64,000 nt of DNA from NCBI GenBank assembly GCA_024640765.1, contig JAHEEK010000012.1:14989-78988 (forward strand), read 5' to 3'. This document shows positions 24,634 to 33,274 of this stretch, one piece after another. The notes below the pieces were generated by a model that had not been told where the DNA came from, made no database searches, and worked only from the letters and a program-made list of their open reading frames with translations. Origin of the DNA: Nereida sp024640765 (GTDB lineage: Bacteria > Pseudomonadota > Alphaproteobacteria > Rhodobacterales > Rhodobacteraceae). The translations under genes and the position numbers were made by a program. Every line of letters starts with the position of its first letter. The stretch's first letter is position 1.

Positions 24634-24671
24634 TGTTTTATTTTTTTTCCCTGTCAGACTAGCCGACTTAT
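24604..24671 (-). ncRNA. Candidate small RNA with promoter and intrinsic terminator
   Basis: On the minus strand TTGACG (24706-24701) and TAGCGT (24683-24678) are separated by 17 bases, a sigma-70-like promoter. About 40 bases downstream of the predicted start, GGGGTTGCT (24633-24625) pairs with AGCAGCCCC (24618-24610) around GGTTTG, with a single G-U wobble, followed by TTTTTTCTT. On the plus strand the wobble would be a C-A mismatch, so the hairpin is built for minus-strand transcription. The predicted RNA is about 68 bases, with an A-rich, unpaired middle (GGGAAAAAAAATAAAACA). No open frame fits. The family is not recognised. Confidence 0.5.
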
Positions 24672-24677
24672 AAACCG

Positions 24678-24706
24678 ACGCTAGGAAAAGCCGACGCGTT
24701 CGTCAA
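24678..24706 (-). promoter_or_regulatory. Predicted sigma-70-type promoter of the candidate small RNA
   Basis: TTGACG (-35) and TAGCGT (-10) with optimal 17-base spacing, read on the minus strand. It fires away from the HerA-like pseudogene and towards the IalB gene, but the terminator at 24601-24633 should stop the transcript first. Confidence 0.45.
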
Positions 24707-24777
24707 CATTTAATACTGAAAATGTTTGTGGGTTTTCTCAAAGCACAGTAATTGAGCACGATCAGGATGCAGTGCAC

Positions 24778-24855
24778 AAAAAAGGACCGCGACTAAACAT
24801 GCGCCGCGGCCAGTCCTTCAGGGAGGAATGCACCGCTGAAAACCGACTGCGCTGC
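24778..24855 (-). ncRNA. Possible second small RNA with a CCTCCC motif
   Basis: On the minus strand a hairpin (GGA-CTGG-CCGCG pairing with CGCGGTCC, four-base bulge) ends in TTTTTT at 24783-24778, an intrinsic-terminator shape. Upstream is the motif TTCCTCCCTGAAGG, which could pair with Shine-Dalgarno sequences. A weak promoter (TTAACG near 24884-24879, CCTATG near 24860) is possible. Small RNAs with C-rich anti-Shine-Dalgarno loops are known in Rhodobacter and rhizobia, but no family match is claimed. The evidence is weaker than for the neighbouring candidate. Confidence 0.25.
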
Positions 24856-24955
24856 ATAGGATTAGTGTGACATACAATCGTTAACGATATATTTTCGAAT
24901 TAAGGCAATTTTGTTTACGAGTTAGGTAGGGGTCACGAACATTGGCGCAAAAACA

Positions 24956-26497
24956 TTGATAGTTGGCGGCGGTGGGCCGGACTATACACAGCAGCAACAC
25001 CTGAAGCTTGAGTACGCAAACCGTCACGGGTTGATCTCAGGAGCCACGGGAACAGGCAAAACCGTGACCCTTCAAATTTTGGCAGAAGGTTTTAGCCGTG
25101 CAAGTGTCCCTGTCTTTATGTCTGATGTGAAAGGGGATCTGTCCGGCTTGGCCAAGGCCGGTGATGCCGGTCACAAGTTGCATGACGCCTTTCAAAAACG
25201 GGTGGATACCATTGGGCTTGATGACTTTGCCTATGAAGCTTTCCCTGTGTGTTTTTGGGACCTTTACGGCGAGCAACGCCATCCTGTCCGAACGACCGTT
25301 GCTGAAATGGGCCCGCTATTGTTGTCGCGTATGCTCGAGTTGTCAGAGGCGCAGGAAGGCGTTCTTAACATCGCGTTTCGGGTCGCCGATGAGCAAGGAC
25401 TAGCCCTGTTGGACCTCAAAGATCTTTAAGCGCTTTTGGTTTGGGTGGGGCAAAATTGCAAAGAACTCGGGCTGCGATATGGGCATGTGAGCAGTCAGTC
25501 CGTTGGCGCGATCCAGCGGCGGTTGCTGGTGCTGGAAAACCAAGGTGCGGCGCATCTTTTTGGTGAACTGGCACTCGGACTTAGCGATTTGATGGCCGTT
25601 GATGTCACCCCCAATGGTCCCCGTGGGCGTGTTAACATTTTAGCTTCTGATAAGCTGATGAACGCGCCAAAGCTTTATGCGACTTTTTTTGTTGTGGCTC
25701 CTGTCTGAGCTGTTCGAGGAGCTGCCCGAGATGGGAAATCCGGACAAGCCGAAACTGGTCTTTTTCTTTGATGAGGCGCATTTGTTGTTTGACGATGCAC
25801 CCAAAGTGTTGGTCGACAAAGTCGAGCAGGTTGCCGTTTTATCCGGTCCAAAGGCGTTGTTGTGTACTTCATCACGCAAAACCTCGCCGATCTGCCAGAA
25901 GACATTCTGGGTCAGCTTGGTAACCGTGTGCAGCATGCTTTGCGCGCGTTTACGGCACGGGATAAAAAGGCCCTTAGATTGGCCGCCGAGACATACTGCG
26001 AAAATCCTGCGTTTGATATTGAACAAGCTATTACTGAAGTCGGTGTCGGCGAAGCGGTGACATCTTTCCTAGAGGGCAAAGGTGTTCCGGGAGTGGCCGA
26101 GCGGACGTTGATCCGACCACCGTCCTCACAACTCGGTCCGATATCGGTCAGCGAGCGGGCGACATGTATCGCGAATTCAGCGATTGCGGGTAAATACGAG
26201 ACACTTATCGACCGGCACTCGGCTTTTGAAACGCTTACCAAGCGTGCAGAACGTGCGGCCGATGCTGCCCTTGCCGCTGAGCAGAAAGAGGAAGAACTGC
26301 AAGTGGCAGAGCGCGAGTACCTGTCAAACAGGCGAGACAGTGGTACGAAAGTTGGCCGCTCAACAGCGCGTGCATCGCGGCGCAGCAGTACCTCACTTGG
26401 TGCTGAGATCGGCAAGGTTGTTCTAAAGGAGTTGAAAGGCACAACTGGACGGCGTATTATACGCGGTATTTTGGGTGGGCTATTTCGGGGGCGTTAG
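24956..26497 (+). pseudogene. HerA-like DUF853 ATPase gene with one stop and two frameshifts
   Basis: The pieces line up with a roughly 510-residue DUF853 (HerA-like helicase) protein: Walker A GATGTGKTVT, SDVKGDLSGLAK, the Walker B region FFFDEAHLLFDDAP and a C-terminal part with ITQNLADLPEDILGQLGNR. Three lesions break it: TAA at 25427-25429 (LLDLKDL-stop-ALLVWVGQN, probably from CAA); one extra T in a seven-T run at 25684-25690; and one missing base near 25834-25836 that returns to the first frame. No ATG start is present: the frame opens at TTG 24956, or at an ATT at 24941 behind AGGGG where an ATG would be expected. The gene is clearly dead if the sequence is right. Confidence 0.92.
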
Positions 26498-26526
26498 ATT
26501 GCCCCCTTATTTTTGCTTCTCTGCGT

Positions 26527-27816
26527 TCAGCCGATTTTGCGTACCTTCAACTCTGCCAAACGGTTTGCTTCACGGTTCGCGACTTCAAACCGGAAACCGT
26601 GGAATGAGAATACTTGTCCTTCGGCAGGGATCGTTTGCGCCTCGTGAATGACGAGGCCCGCAAGGGTGACGGCTTCGTCATCTGGCAACGACCAATCAAG
26701 TGCGCGGTTCGCATCGCGGATCGTCATGGCACCATCCAGGGTGTACGTTCCATCGGTGTCAGCGATGAATTCTGGCTCTTTTGCCTCGTCAAATTCGTCC
26801 GCTATTTCGCCAACGATTTCTTCCAAAATATCTTCAAGCGTAATCAACCCTTGCAGGGCACCGTACTCATCAACCACCAGCGCAAAGTGAGTGTGGCGAC
26901 GTAAAAACTCACGCATTTGATCATCAAGCGTCGTGGTTTCAGGCACAAAATAGGGGGCCATCGCCACATCGCCCACTTGAAACCGGGACAGACCCGCAGG
27001 ATCCGCATCTGGGCCACGCACCAATTTATCAATAGCGCGCAGCAGGTCCTTTGCGTGCACGACGCCTATAATGTTCTCAGGCTCATCGCGGTAAACGGGC
27101 AAGCGGGTGTGACTTGAGGCAAGACATTGCGACAATACAGTTTCGGGATCATCGTCAGCATTGATCATTTCAATGCCTGAGCGGTGAAGCATGATTTCCT
27201 CTACCGTCCGGTCACTCAGATCAAGCGCGCCCAAGATGCGGTCGCGGTCTTCTTTTTCCACAACACCTTCTGAGTGGCCAAGATTAAGCGCACCGGCAAT
27301 CTCCTCGCGCACGGCCAAAATATGGTCATCGGGATCAGTTTGAACACCAAAAACGCTTAGCACGGCACGGACCAACACCCTTACGGTGGCCACAATTGGC
27401 GAGAACACTTTGACGATAACGGAAATGGGGCCTGAAACTGCGGCGGCGGCGGTCTCGGCATTTGTGATGGCGTATGTCTTGGGCAGCACCTCTGCAAAGA
27501 TCAGAACAAGCAGCGTCATGATCAGGGTGGCAAGTGCAACACCGCTTTCGCCGAACACGCGAGTCAGCAAGGCTGTCGCCAGCGAGGTTGCCAGAATGTT
27601 GACGAGGTTGTTGCCCAGAAGGACCGATCCGATTAGCCGTTCGTTGTCTTCGGTGATGGCCAGCGCGCGCTCGGCCCCTTGGCTACCTTTGTCGGCCTGT
27701 GCGCGGAGTTTGCCACGTGAGGCAGCTGTTAGTGCAGTTTCCGAGCCTGAAAAGAAGCCCGACAGTACAAGCAGAAGTACAATTCCGCTCGACGTAACCC
27801 AAAAGGCTGTGTCCAC
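26527..27816 (-). CDS. CNNM/CorC-type membrane protein (HlyC/CorC family, DUF21 and CBS domains)
   Basis: A 429-residue protein. The N-terminal DUF21 (CNNM) membrane domain covers about 1-190 and includes SGFFSGSETALTAASRGKL, the family hallmark. A pair of CBS domains follows (about 205-335, with SHTRLPVYRDEPENIIG and VVDEYGALQGLITLEDILEE), then the CorC/HlyC C-terminal domain (about 350-429). The family takes part in magnesium or cobalt efflux; older annotation as haemolysin is misleading. It precedes xerD on the same strand with an 83-base gap on the upstream side. Confidence 0.92.
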   Translation of the reverse strand: MDTAFWVTSSGIVLLLVLSGFFSGSETALTAASRGKLRAQADKGSQGAERALAITEDNERLIGSVLLGNNLVNILATSLATALLTRVFGESGVALATLIMTLLVLIFAEVLPKTYAITNAETAAAAVSGPISVIVKVFSPIVATVRVLVRAVLSVFGVQTDPDDHILAVREEIAGALNLGHSEGVVEKEDRDRILGALDLSDRTVEEIMLHRSGIEMINADDDPETVLSQCLASSHTRLPVYRDEPENIIGVVHAKDLLRAIDKLVRGPDADPAGLSRFQVGDVAMAPYFVPETTTLDDQMREFLRRHTHFALVVDEYGALQGLITLEDILEEIVGEIADEFDEAKEPEFIADTDGTYTLDGAMTIRDANRALDWSLPDDEAVTLAGLVIHEAQTIPAEGQVFSFHGFRFEVANREANRLAELKVRKIG

Positions 27817-27899
27817 TGGTTTTAAGTCCTTAAATAACCCTGTGTTAGCTATGAAGGGTGTTTGCTGTGAAAATCAAGGGCTTGGCAGGCGTTTTGCCC

Positions 27900-28853
27900 T
27901 TAGTTGTTGCGATCTGAGGCGGTAGATAAGGGATGATGTTCAAGCACAAGCGCCTTAAGACGTTCGTCCAAAACATGTGTGTAAATCTCGGTTGTGGCGA
28001 CATCAGCATGCCCAAGAAGCACTTGAATTGACCGTAGATCAGCGCCGTTCTCAAGAAGGTGCGTGGCAAAAGCATGACGCATTGTGTGCGGTGTTACTTT
28101 CGCGGAATCAACTTCAGCTTTGAGAGATAAGTCTTTGATAAAAATGTAAAAGCCATGGCGTGTTAGATGGCCGCCTTTTGATGCCGATGGAAATAGATAC
28201 TTTGAGCTTGGCAGCCCTTTGGCTCTGCTAAGGGTATCTTTGGCGTCCCATGCAGTAAGCCACGCCCCAAGCGCGTCACGCGCGGGGGCAGATAGTGGAA
28301 CCATCCGTTCTTTACCGCCTTTGCCACGAACCAACAGCATCCGCGGATCACCGCGTGCAGCACTTACGGGAAGGCTGACAAGTTCTGTCACACGCATTCC
28401 CGTAGCGTACAAAAGCTCCATCAGGCAGGCGTTTCGCAATCGGTCATTTTCAGTCCTGGCGATCGTACTCGCGGTTCGAAGCAGCCGTTCGACTTCATCC
28501 ATGGATAGCGTTTTGGGCAGTGCTTTACTGCGGCCAGGGCCTTTGATCTGAATGGCGGGGTTATCTGCTCGCAACCCTTCTTTAAACATAAACCGAAAGA
28601 GCTGTTTCATCGCCGATAATCGCCGCGCGCGGGTAGATTTTGCAAAACCTTGGGCGTCGCAATGTACTAGATAATCCTCCACGTGCTGGCGTGTGGCAGA
28701 GGCAAAGTTTTCATCGTTGTGGTTCAAATAGCTACTCACATCGGTCAGATCACGGGAATAAGCCAGCTGTGTATTCGTGGCGGCGTCCAATTCAGCGGCT
28801 TGTGCCTCAAGAAATGCTTTGATCAGATGGGCGTCAGAATGAACCGCAGTCAT
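27900..28853 (-). CDS. xerD: Tyrosine recombinase XerD
   Basis: XerD with XerC resolves chromosome dimers at dif during division. The 317-residue protein has the N-terminal core-binding domain (about 5-100) and the catalytic domain with all active residues: Arg154 (ATGMRVTEL), Lys178 (VRGKGGKER), His256 and Arg259 (TPHTMRHAF), His282 (LLGHADV) and the nucleophile Tyr291 (EIYTHV). The sequence looks intact and not phage-derived. It overlaps the upstream 530-residue protein gene by four bases (ATGA), so the two are co-translated. Confidence 0.94.
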   Translation of the reverse strand: MTAVHSDAHLIKAFLEAQAAELDAATNTQLAYSRDLTDVSSYLNHNDENFASATRQHVEDYLVHCDAQGFAKSTRARRLSAMKQLFRFMFKEGLRADNPAIQIKGPGRSKALPKTLSMDEVERLLRTASTIARTENDRLRNACLMELLYATGMRVTELVSLPVSAARGDPRMLLVRGKGGKERMVPLSAPARDALGAWLTAWDAKDTLSRAKGLPSSKYLFPSASKGGHLTRHGFYIFIKDLSLKAEVDSAKVTPHTMRHAFATHLLENGADLRSIQVLLGHADVATTEIYTHVLDERLKALVLEHHPLSTASDRNN

Positions 28854-30442
28854 GTGCGTAGCCTATCTATCAAAAGCAGGTTCAAGGCCAATTGGCGGGC
28901 AGTGCTTTCCAGACCCGTTTGGCGCAGAAGTGTGATGACTTGTGCGATGTCACGCAAGTCGCCCGTCGCCGCCTGTTCTGCGGTGACAATCGCGCGGACA
29001 AGTGTCTCCCCCAATTTCCCTTGGCGGAGCAACTCTGCCTTTTGTGGGGGCAGGGTGTTTGTCGCAAATCCGTCCACAATGATCCGTTCCATCAAGCTGC
29101 CCGCAAGGGATGCAATTGGGGTTCCTACGGCGACCGACTGCGCGAAAGCTAGATCAGTGTTGGCGGTGTCCTCGGCCGAGACGCTTTCATAAAGGGGCGA
29201 TAAAAACATCATTTCAGCGCGCGTAATTTGTGCCGGACCGGTCAGCGGCAAGTCCTTTAGAGGCTCACTGTAGAGGTCGGCCATCGCTGTTTGCACACCG
29301 ACCTTTCGCGCCTCGACCCAAGCTGTAGGGAGTGCACGGCTGATGGCCGAAGGATTTCTAGCGGTCACGGAGATATCAAGGCGTTGCCATACTTCGGCCA
29401 ATTCCCAAACGCCCCCTGATGCGGAAGGAATGTTGGCTGTCATCACATCCAGCAGTCGGTTTGATGACAAACTTCCAGCACGCGCAAGGCGGATTGCGGC
29501 ATCAATTTGCGTCTTCCAACCGTTGTCTGGCGTCAGCGCTGTGGTGCCATAGGCGGGGGGAAGCGTGGTGGTAGGAAATGGTGTTCCAATCGCGCGGTGC
29601 AATGTAAATTCCAGCGGTGTAATTGCGCGCGGTGGTGCCAGATCAATACTTTCTTCAGCCAACTCTGGATCAAGAAATTGTGCCAAAAGGGCTGCTTTAT
29701 CCGCTGGAATTTCCCCCAAGGCCTCGCCTGTTTTGAGCGTCAAAGCTGCGGCGTTCCAATCCCCTGTGCGTGACAGGCAAAAGATACGAGTTGGCAGTGC
29801 TGCACGTAGGGCTGCGTTGGCCATAAGCGCTGTGCATGCGGCATCTTCCGTACCAGTCAGCAGTGACAGATCAAACCAACGTGCAAACAGTTGCGGGGTC
29901 ATCGCACCTGCCTGATCGAGTAGTGCAAGACTTGTCTCTACGTCCCCCATTGCCAACAAGGCGTCCACGCGTGCGACCAAGATATCAGCTTCTGGGTCAC
30001 GTGTAATTGGCGTGTCTGCCTCTGCAATCAGCAGTCGGCGCAAAAGCTGCTGCATCGCAGGAATTGTTGGTGCGCCGATAGCTCTAAGCAAGGGGGCAAG
30101 AGTTTCAGGATCGCTGGCTGTCCAAAGCGTGTGGGGCAGGCCAGTAGCACTTGGCGGGCTGAGACCAACAGCACGTGTTTTGGGCGCGCCAAGTGGCTCG
30201 ACGGTGACTTGCGGTATTGTGATCTGTTCGGGCAAATTGCCGCCAGGGCGAAGGGTCAAACTACGCACAGTTGCATCAAGGTTGATCGGTGGTAGCGTAC
30301 CGGATGGAGGCACCGTTTGTGGGCCGCGCAGAGTCTCGCTTAGCCAATCAATTGTTGACAGTGGCTCTTCTTGTGCGGACGCCATGCAGGCCCATAGGCA
30401 GCACGCAAAACCCGCTAGACCCACGTGCTTGGCTAGCATCAT
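28850..30442 (-). CDS. Hypothetical exported protein, 530 residues
   Basis: I do not recognise the function. A signal peptide (about 1-23, ending CMASAQEE) indicates export to the periplasm. The mature chain is Ala, Leu, Thr and Pro rich, with long helical stretches in the second half (for example DILVARVDALLAMGDVETSL), which could be tetratricopeptide-like solenoid repeats. Unlike XerD it has no catalytic motif that I can identify. It is coupled by ATGA overlaps on both sides: to a 51-residue membrane protein upstream and to xerD downstream. Confidence 0.8.
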   Translation of the reverse strand: MMLAKHVGLAGFACCLWACMASAQEEPLSTIDWLSETLRGPQTVPPSGTLPPINLDATVRSLTLRPGGNLPEQITIPQVTVEPLGAPKTRAVGLSPPSATGLPHTLWTASDPETLAPLLRAIGAPTIPAMQQLLRRLLIAEADTPITRDPEADILVARVDALLAMGDVETSLALLDQAGAMTPQLFARWFDLSLLTGTEDAACTALMANAALRAALPTRIFCLSRTGDWNAAALTLKTGEALGEIPADKAALLAQFLDPELAEESIDLAPPRAITPLEFTLHRAIGTPFPTTTLPPAYGTTALTPDNGWKTQIDAAIRLARAGSLSSNRLLDVMTANIPSASGGVWELAEVWQRLDISVTARNPSAISRALPTAWVEARKVGVQTAMADLYSEPLKDLPLTGPAQITRAEMMFLSPLYESVSAEDTANTDLAFAQSVAVGTPIASLAGSLMERIIVDGFATNTLPPQKAELLRQGKLGETLVRAIVTAEQAATGDLRDIAQVITLLRQTGLESTARQLALNLLLIDRLRT

Positions 30443-30594
30443 TCAACACTCAAAGTGATGGGTTTTGTGACTGAAGTTTGCGGTGGGGCGAAGGCATCAG
30501 GCATCACCATCGGCCCAAGATACGCAAAGGCCACCAGCCCGATGATCGCCAAAACTGCGAGATACCCGATAAATTTAAAAAGTCGTCCTATCAT
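30439..30594 (-). CDS. Small single-pass membrane protein, 51 residues
   Basis: A short protein beginning MIGRLFKFIGYLAVLAI, with one membrane helix at about residues 8-27 and a Pro-rich, likely periplasmic tail (DAFAPPQTSVTKPI). Its stop overlaps the start of the 530-residue exported protein (ATGA), so it is the first gene of a three-gene unit ending in xerD. Function unknown. The ATG at 30594 is preferred over a longer start at 30621 because it directly begins the helix region. Confidence 0.7.
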   Translation of the reverse strand: MIGRLFKFIGYLAVLAIIGLVAFAYLGPMVMPDAFAPPQTSVTKPITLSVE

Positions 30595-30840
30595 AGCGTC
30601 GAACTTTCTTTTCTGCCTCAATTTCCCAGCTTAGCTACAGGTTTCCAAACTGCACTCAACGAGCTAACGCGGTGCATTGCCGCGACTTTAGCCTATAATT
30701 GAGCGAATTATTGCAGTTGTATATGGTCTTTTTGCAAAACTCACGGCATTCACGTGGGGTGAGACGGAAAACGGCGGGCGGGCGCTCATCTGATAGGTAA
30801 GCGACGAGCGCGGCAAACGATGTTCGGGGTGACGTACACG

Positions 30841-31371
30841 ATGGCGCAGAGCCTTTCAAAAACGGTTGTGATGGTTGGCATGATGGGGGCCGGCAAAACG
30901 GCGATTGGTCGTGCATTGGCCCATGCTCTCGATGTGCCGTTTGTTGATAGTGATGCCGAGATTGAAGCCGCCGCCCAACGTACCATCGCAGAGATATTTG
31001 AACGGGACGGCGAAGATTTTTTCCGTCAGCGCGAGACCGAGGTGATAGAGCGTTTGCTGTCTGGCCAACCGTGTATTTTGAGTACTGGAGGTGGCGCTTT
31101 TCTGGCGCCTACCAATCGTGATCTAATCGCGAGCAAAGGCGTTTCTGTGTGGCTTGACGTGCCGCTTGATGTGCTTTGGGAGCGGGTTCGTCATAAAGTT
31201 ACTCGGCCGCTTTTACGGACTGAAAACCCACGCGCTACGCTGAATGCGCTTTTCGATGCGCGGGTGGCTCACTACCGTCGTGCTGACATTCAGGTGGAAT
31301 GTGGGCAGGGAAGCATTGCCGAAACGACCACGGCTGTGCAGCGCGCCTTATTTGCGTTTTTGAAGGACTAA
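30841..31371 (+). CDS. aroK: Shikimate kinase
   Basis: AroK phosphorylates shikimate at the 3-hydroxyl in the aromatic amino acid pathway. The 176-residue product has Walker A GMMGAGKTAIGR, the shikimate-binding Asp in FVDSDAEIE, and the GGGAFL motif, all expected. ATG 30841 follows GGGGTGA. aroB starts six bases after the stop (ATG 31377), so the two are an operon, the common aroKB arrangement. The gene is divergent from the 51-residue membrane protein gene. Confidence 0.95.
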   Translation: MAQSLSKTVVMVGMMGAGKTAIGRALAHALDVPFVDSDAEIEAAAQRTIAEIFERDGEDFFRQRETEVIERLLSGQPCILSTGGGAFLAPTNRDLIASKGVSVWLDVPLDVLWERVRHKVTRPLLRTENPRATLNALFDARVAHYRRADIQVECGQGSIAETTTAVQRALFAFLKD

Positions 31372-31376
31372 TTTTG

Positions 31377-32513
31377 ATGACAGAGACCTCCCCCATAAAT
31401 GGCGCAACTAAGGCGACGGTTCACGTTCCGCTTGATACCAGAGCCTATGACGTGCGGATTGGAACTGGTCTAATCGCATCAGCCGGAGCGCAAATTTTAC
31501 CTTTACTGCGGCGGCCAAAAGTGGCTGTGGTCACCGATGAAAACGTGGCGTCGTTGCACTTGGATGCACTGCGCGCGGGTCTTGCTGCAGATGGTGTCGA
31601 AATGACATCACTAGAACTACCCGCCGGTGAGAGTACAAAAAGTTGGCCACATTTGAGCAAAACAGTTGAGTGGCTGTTGGACCAAAAAGTAGAACGTGGT
31701 GACATTGTTGTTGCTTTTGGCGGTGGCGTGATTGGTGATTTGGTAGGCTTTGCCGCTGCGATTTTACGGCGCGGTGTTCGGTTTGTGCAGATCCCAACGT
31801 CACTTTTGGCGCAGGTCGACAGCTCCGTTGGCGGCAAAACAGGCATTAACGCGCCCCACGGTAAAAACTTGATTGGCGCATTTCATCAGCCGAGTTTGGT
31901 GTTGGCGGATGTGGGCGTACTAGGGACATTGCCAACCCGCGATTTTTTGGCAGGCTACGGTGAAGTCGTGAAATACGGGTTTCTGGGAAGTGCCGCGTTT
32001 TTTGAATGGCTTGAAGAAAATGCACCGGCAATGGCTGCAGGAGATGTTGGTTTGCGCATTGAGGCCGTGCGCCGTTCTGTTCAGATGAAAGCTGACATTG
32101 TGGTGCGGGACGAGACAGAGCAGGGGGATCGTGCTCTGCTAAACCTTGGGCACACGTTTTGCCATGCACTTGAAACCGCCACAGATTATTCATCGGATCG
32201 CCTTTTGCACGGTGAAGGGGTCGCGATTGGCTGCGCCTTGGCTTTTGAGGCTTCAATGCGGTTGGGGCTGTGCGCTCAAGAAGCGCCAAGCCGTGTGCGC
32301 GCGCATTTGCGGGCAATGCGTATGAAAGTTGATCTGCGTGATATCGATGGGGAGCTTCCGTCAACTGAGGCGCTGATCGAACTGATGTCACAAGACAAGA
32401 AGGTCATCGATGGGCAGCTGCGTTTCATTATGGCGCGGGGCATCGGCGAAGCATTTGTTACCACTGACGTGCCTGTGGATGTGGTGCGCAGTATTCTGGA
32501 AGATGCCCGATAG
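31377..32513 (+). CDS. aroB: 3-dehydroquinate synthase
   Basis: AroB converts DAHP to 3-dehydroquinate using NAD and a divalent metal. The 378-residue protein contains GGGVIGDLVGFAAAILRRG (nucleotide and substrate loop), TSLLAQVDSSVGGKTGIN, and the metal-binding LLNLGHTFCHALE and LLHGEGVAIG. It is six bases downstream of aroK, has no clear Shine-Dalgarno of its own, and is probably translated by re-initiation. Confidence 0.96.
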   Translation: MTETSPINGATKATVHVPLDTRAYDVRIGTGLIASAGAQILPLLRRPKVAVVTDENVASLHLDALRAGLAADGVEMTSLELPAGESTKSWPHLSKTVEWLLDQKVERGDIVVAFGGGVIGDLVGFAAAILRRGVRFVQIPTSLLAQVDSSVGGKTGINAPHGKNLIGAFHQPSLVLADVGVLGTLPTRDFLAGYGEVVKYGFLGSAAFFEWLEENAPAMAAGDVGLRIEAVRRSVQMKADIVVRDETEQGDRALLNLGHTFCHALETATDYSSDRLLHGEGVAIGCALAFEASMRLGLCAQEAPSRVRAHLRAMRMKVDLRDIDGELPSTEALIELMSQDKKVIDGQLRFIMARGIGEAFVTTDVPVDVVRSILEDAR

Positions 32514-32531
32514 ATAGGTAGCCCAATAAAG

Positions 32532-32560
32532 AAGACGCTCTCTTTACTGAGCGCTTTACA
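32532..32560. terminator. Weak hairpin between convergent aroB and ssb
   Basis: AAG-A-CGCTC (32532-32540) can pair with GAGCG-C-TTT (32549-32557), loop TCTTTACT, with one mismatch and one wobble. The T-run is short. Its place between two convergent gene ends supports a terminator, but the hairpin is weak. Confidence 0.3.
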
Positions 32561-32585
32561 TTAATTTCAACCAATAACAATTTGA

Positions 32586-33101
32586 TTAGAATGGAATTTC
32601 ATCATCCAAATCATTTGATGGGCTAGGCGCGCCTCCACCCATTCCACCGCCGTATGATGGACCGCTATCGTATCCACCACCGCTGCGATCGTCGGCCATG
32701 TAACCGCCGCCAACGCCGCCGCCCATGCTGCCACCACCGTTGTTGTCACCGCGACCGTCAAGCATTGTCAGCGTGCTTGTGTAGGGACGAAGAACTACCT
32801 CTGTGGAATACTTGTCTTGGCCGCTTTGATCCTGCCACTTGCGTGTTTCAAGCTGGCCCTCAAGGTACACTTTTGATCCCTTGCGCAGATATTGCTCTGC
32901 TACTTTGGCGAGTGGCTCGCTGAAGATCGCCACTGAGTGCCACTCGGTGCGTTCTTTGCGCTCACCTGTGTTGCGGTCTTTCCATGTTTCAGAAGTCGCA
33001 ATCCGCAAGTTGCAGACCTTGCCGCCGTTCTGAAATGTGCGCACTTCGGGGTCGCGCCCCAAGTTGCCAATCAGAATGACCTTGTTCACTGATCCTGCCA
33101 T
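32586..33101 (-). CDS. ssb: Single-stranded DNA-binding protein
   Basis: SSB coats single-stranded DNA and recruits repair and replication partners. The 171-residue chain starts AGSVNKVILIGNLGRDPEVR and has an OB-fold to about residue 112. A Gly-rich, flexible linker (GGGSMGGGVGGGYMA) follows, then the partner-binding tip DDEIPF. The tip is intact, so binding to RecG, RecQ or other partners should be possible. Start at 33101 fits family length; the frame reaches further upstream without support. No SOS box is visible in the promoter region. Confidence 0.96.
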   Translation of the reverse strand: MAGSVNKVILIGNLGRDPEVRTFQNGGKVCNLRIATSETWKDRNTGERKERTEWHSVAIFSEPLAKVAEQYLRKGSKVYLEGQLETRKWQDQSGQDKYSTEVVLRPYTSTLTMLDGRGDNNGGGSMGGGVGGGYMADDRSGGGYDSGPSYGGGMGGGAPSPSNDLDDEIPF

Positions 33102-33274
33102 GTCGATGTCCTTATTGATTCCTGCATTTCGCGCCACTTTAGGCTTTATCGCGGGCTTCAGAAACACCCAATTGGGTGCCCCTGTGGTTACTCTTTGCGC
33201 CGTGGGTGGTCATCATATCTAAATTAACTATATTTAATGTTAATTAATCTGACGCGGACGGCCACGATATCATC

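Noticed and set aside
28850..30442. Assigning the 530-residue exported protein to a tetratricopeptide or peptidoglycan family
   Set aside because: Helical pattern is suggestive, but no motif is clear enough to name a family.
33224..33247. Tandem TTAA motifs upstream of the lytic transglycosylase, resembling CtrA boxes
   Set aside because: The spacing is six bases or less, not the seven of the CtrA consensus; simple AT-richness is enough.
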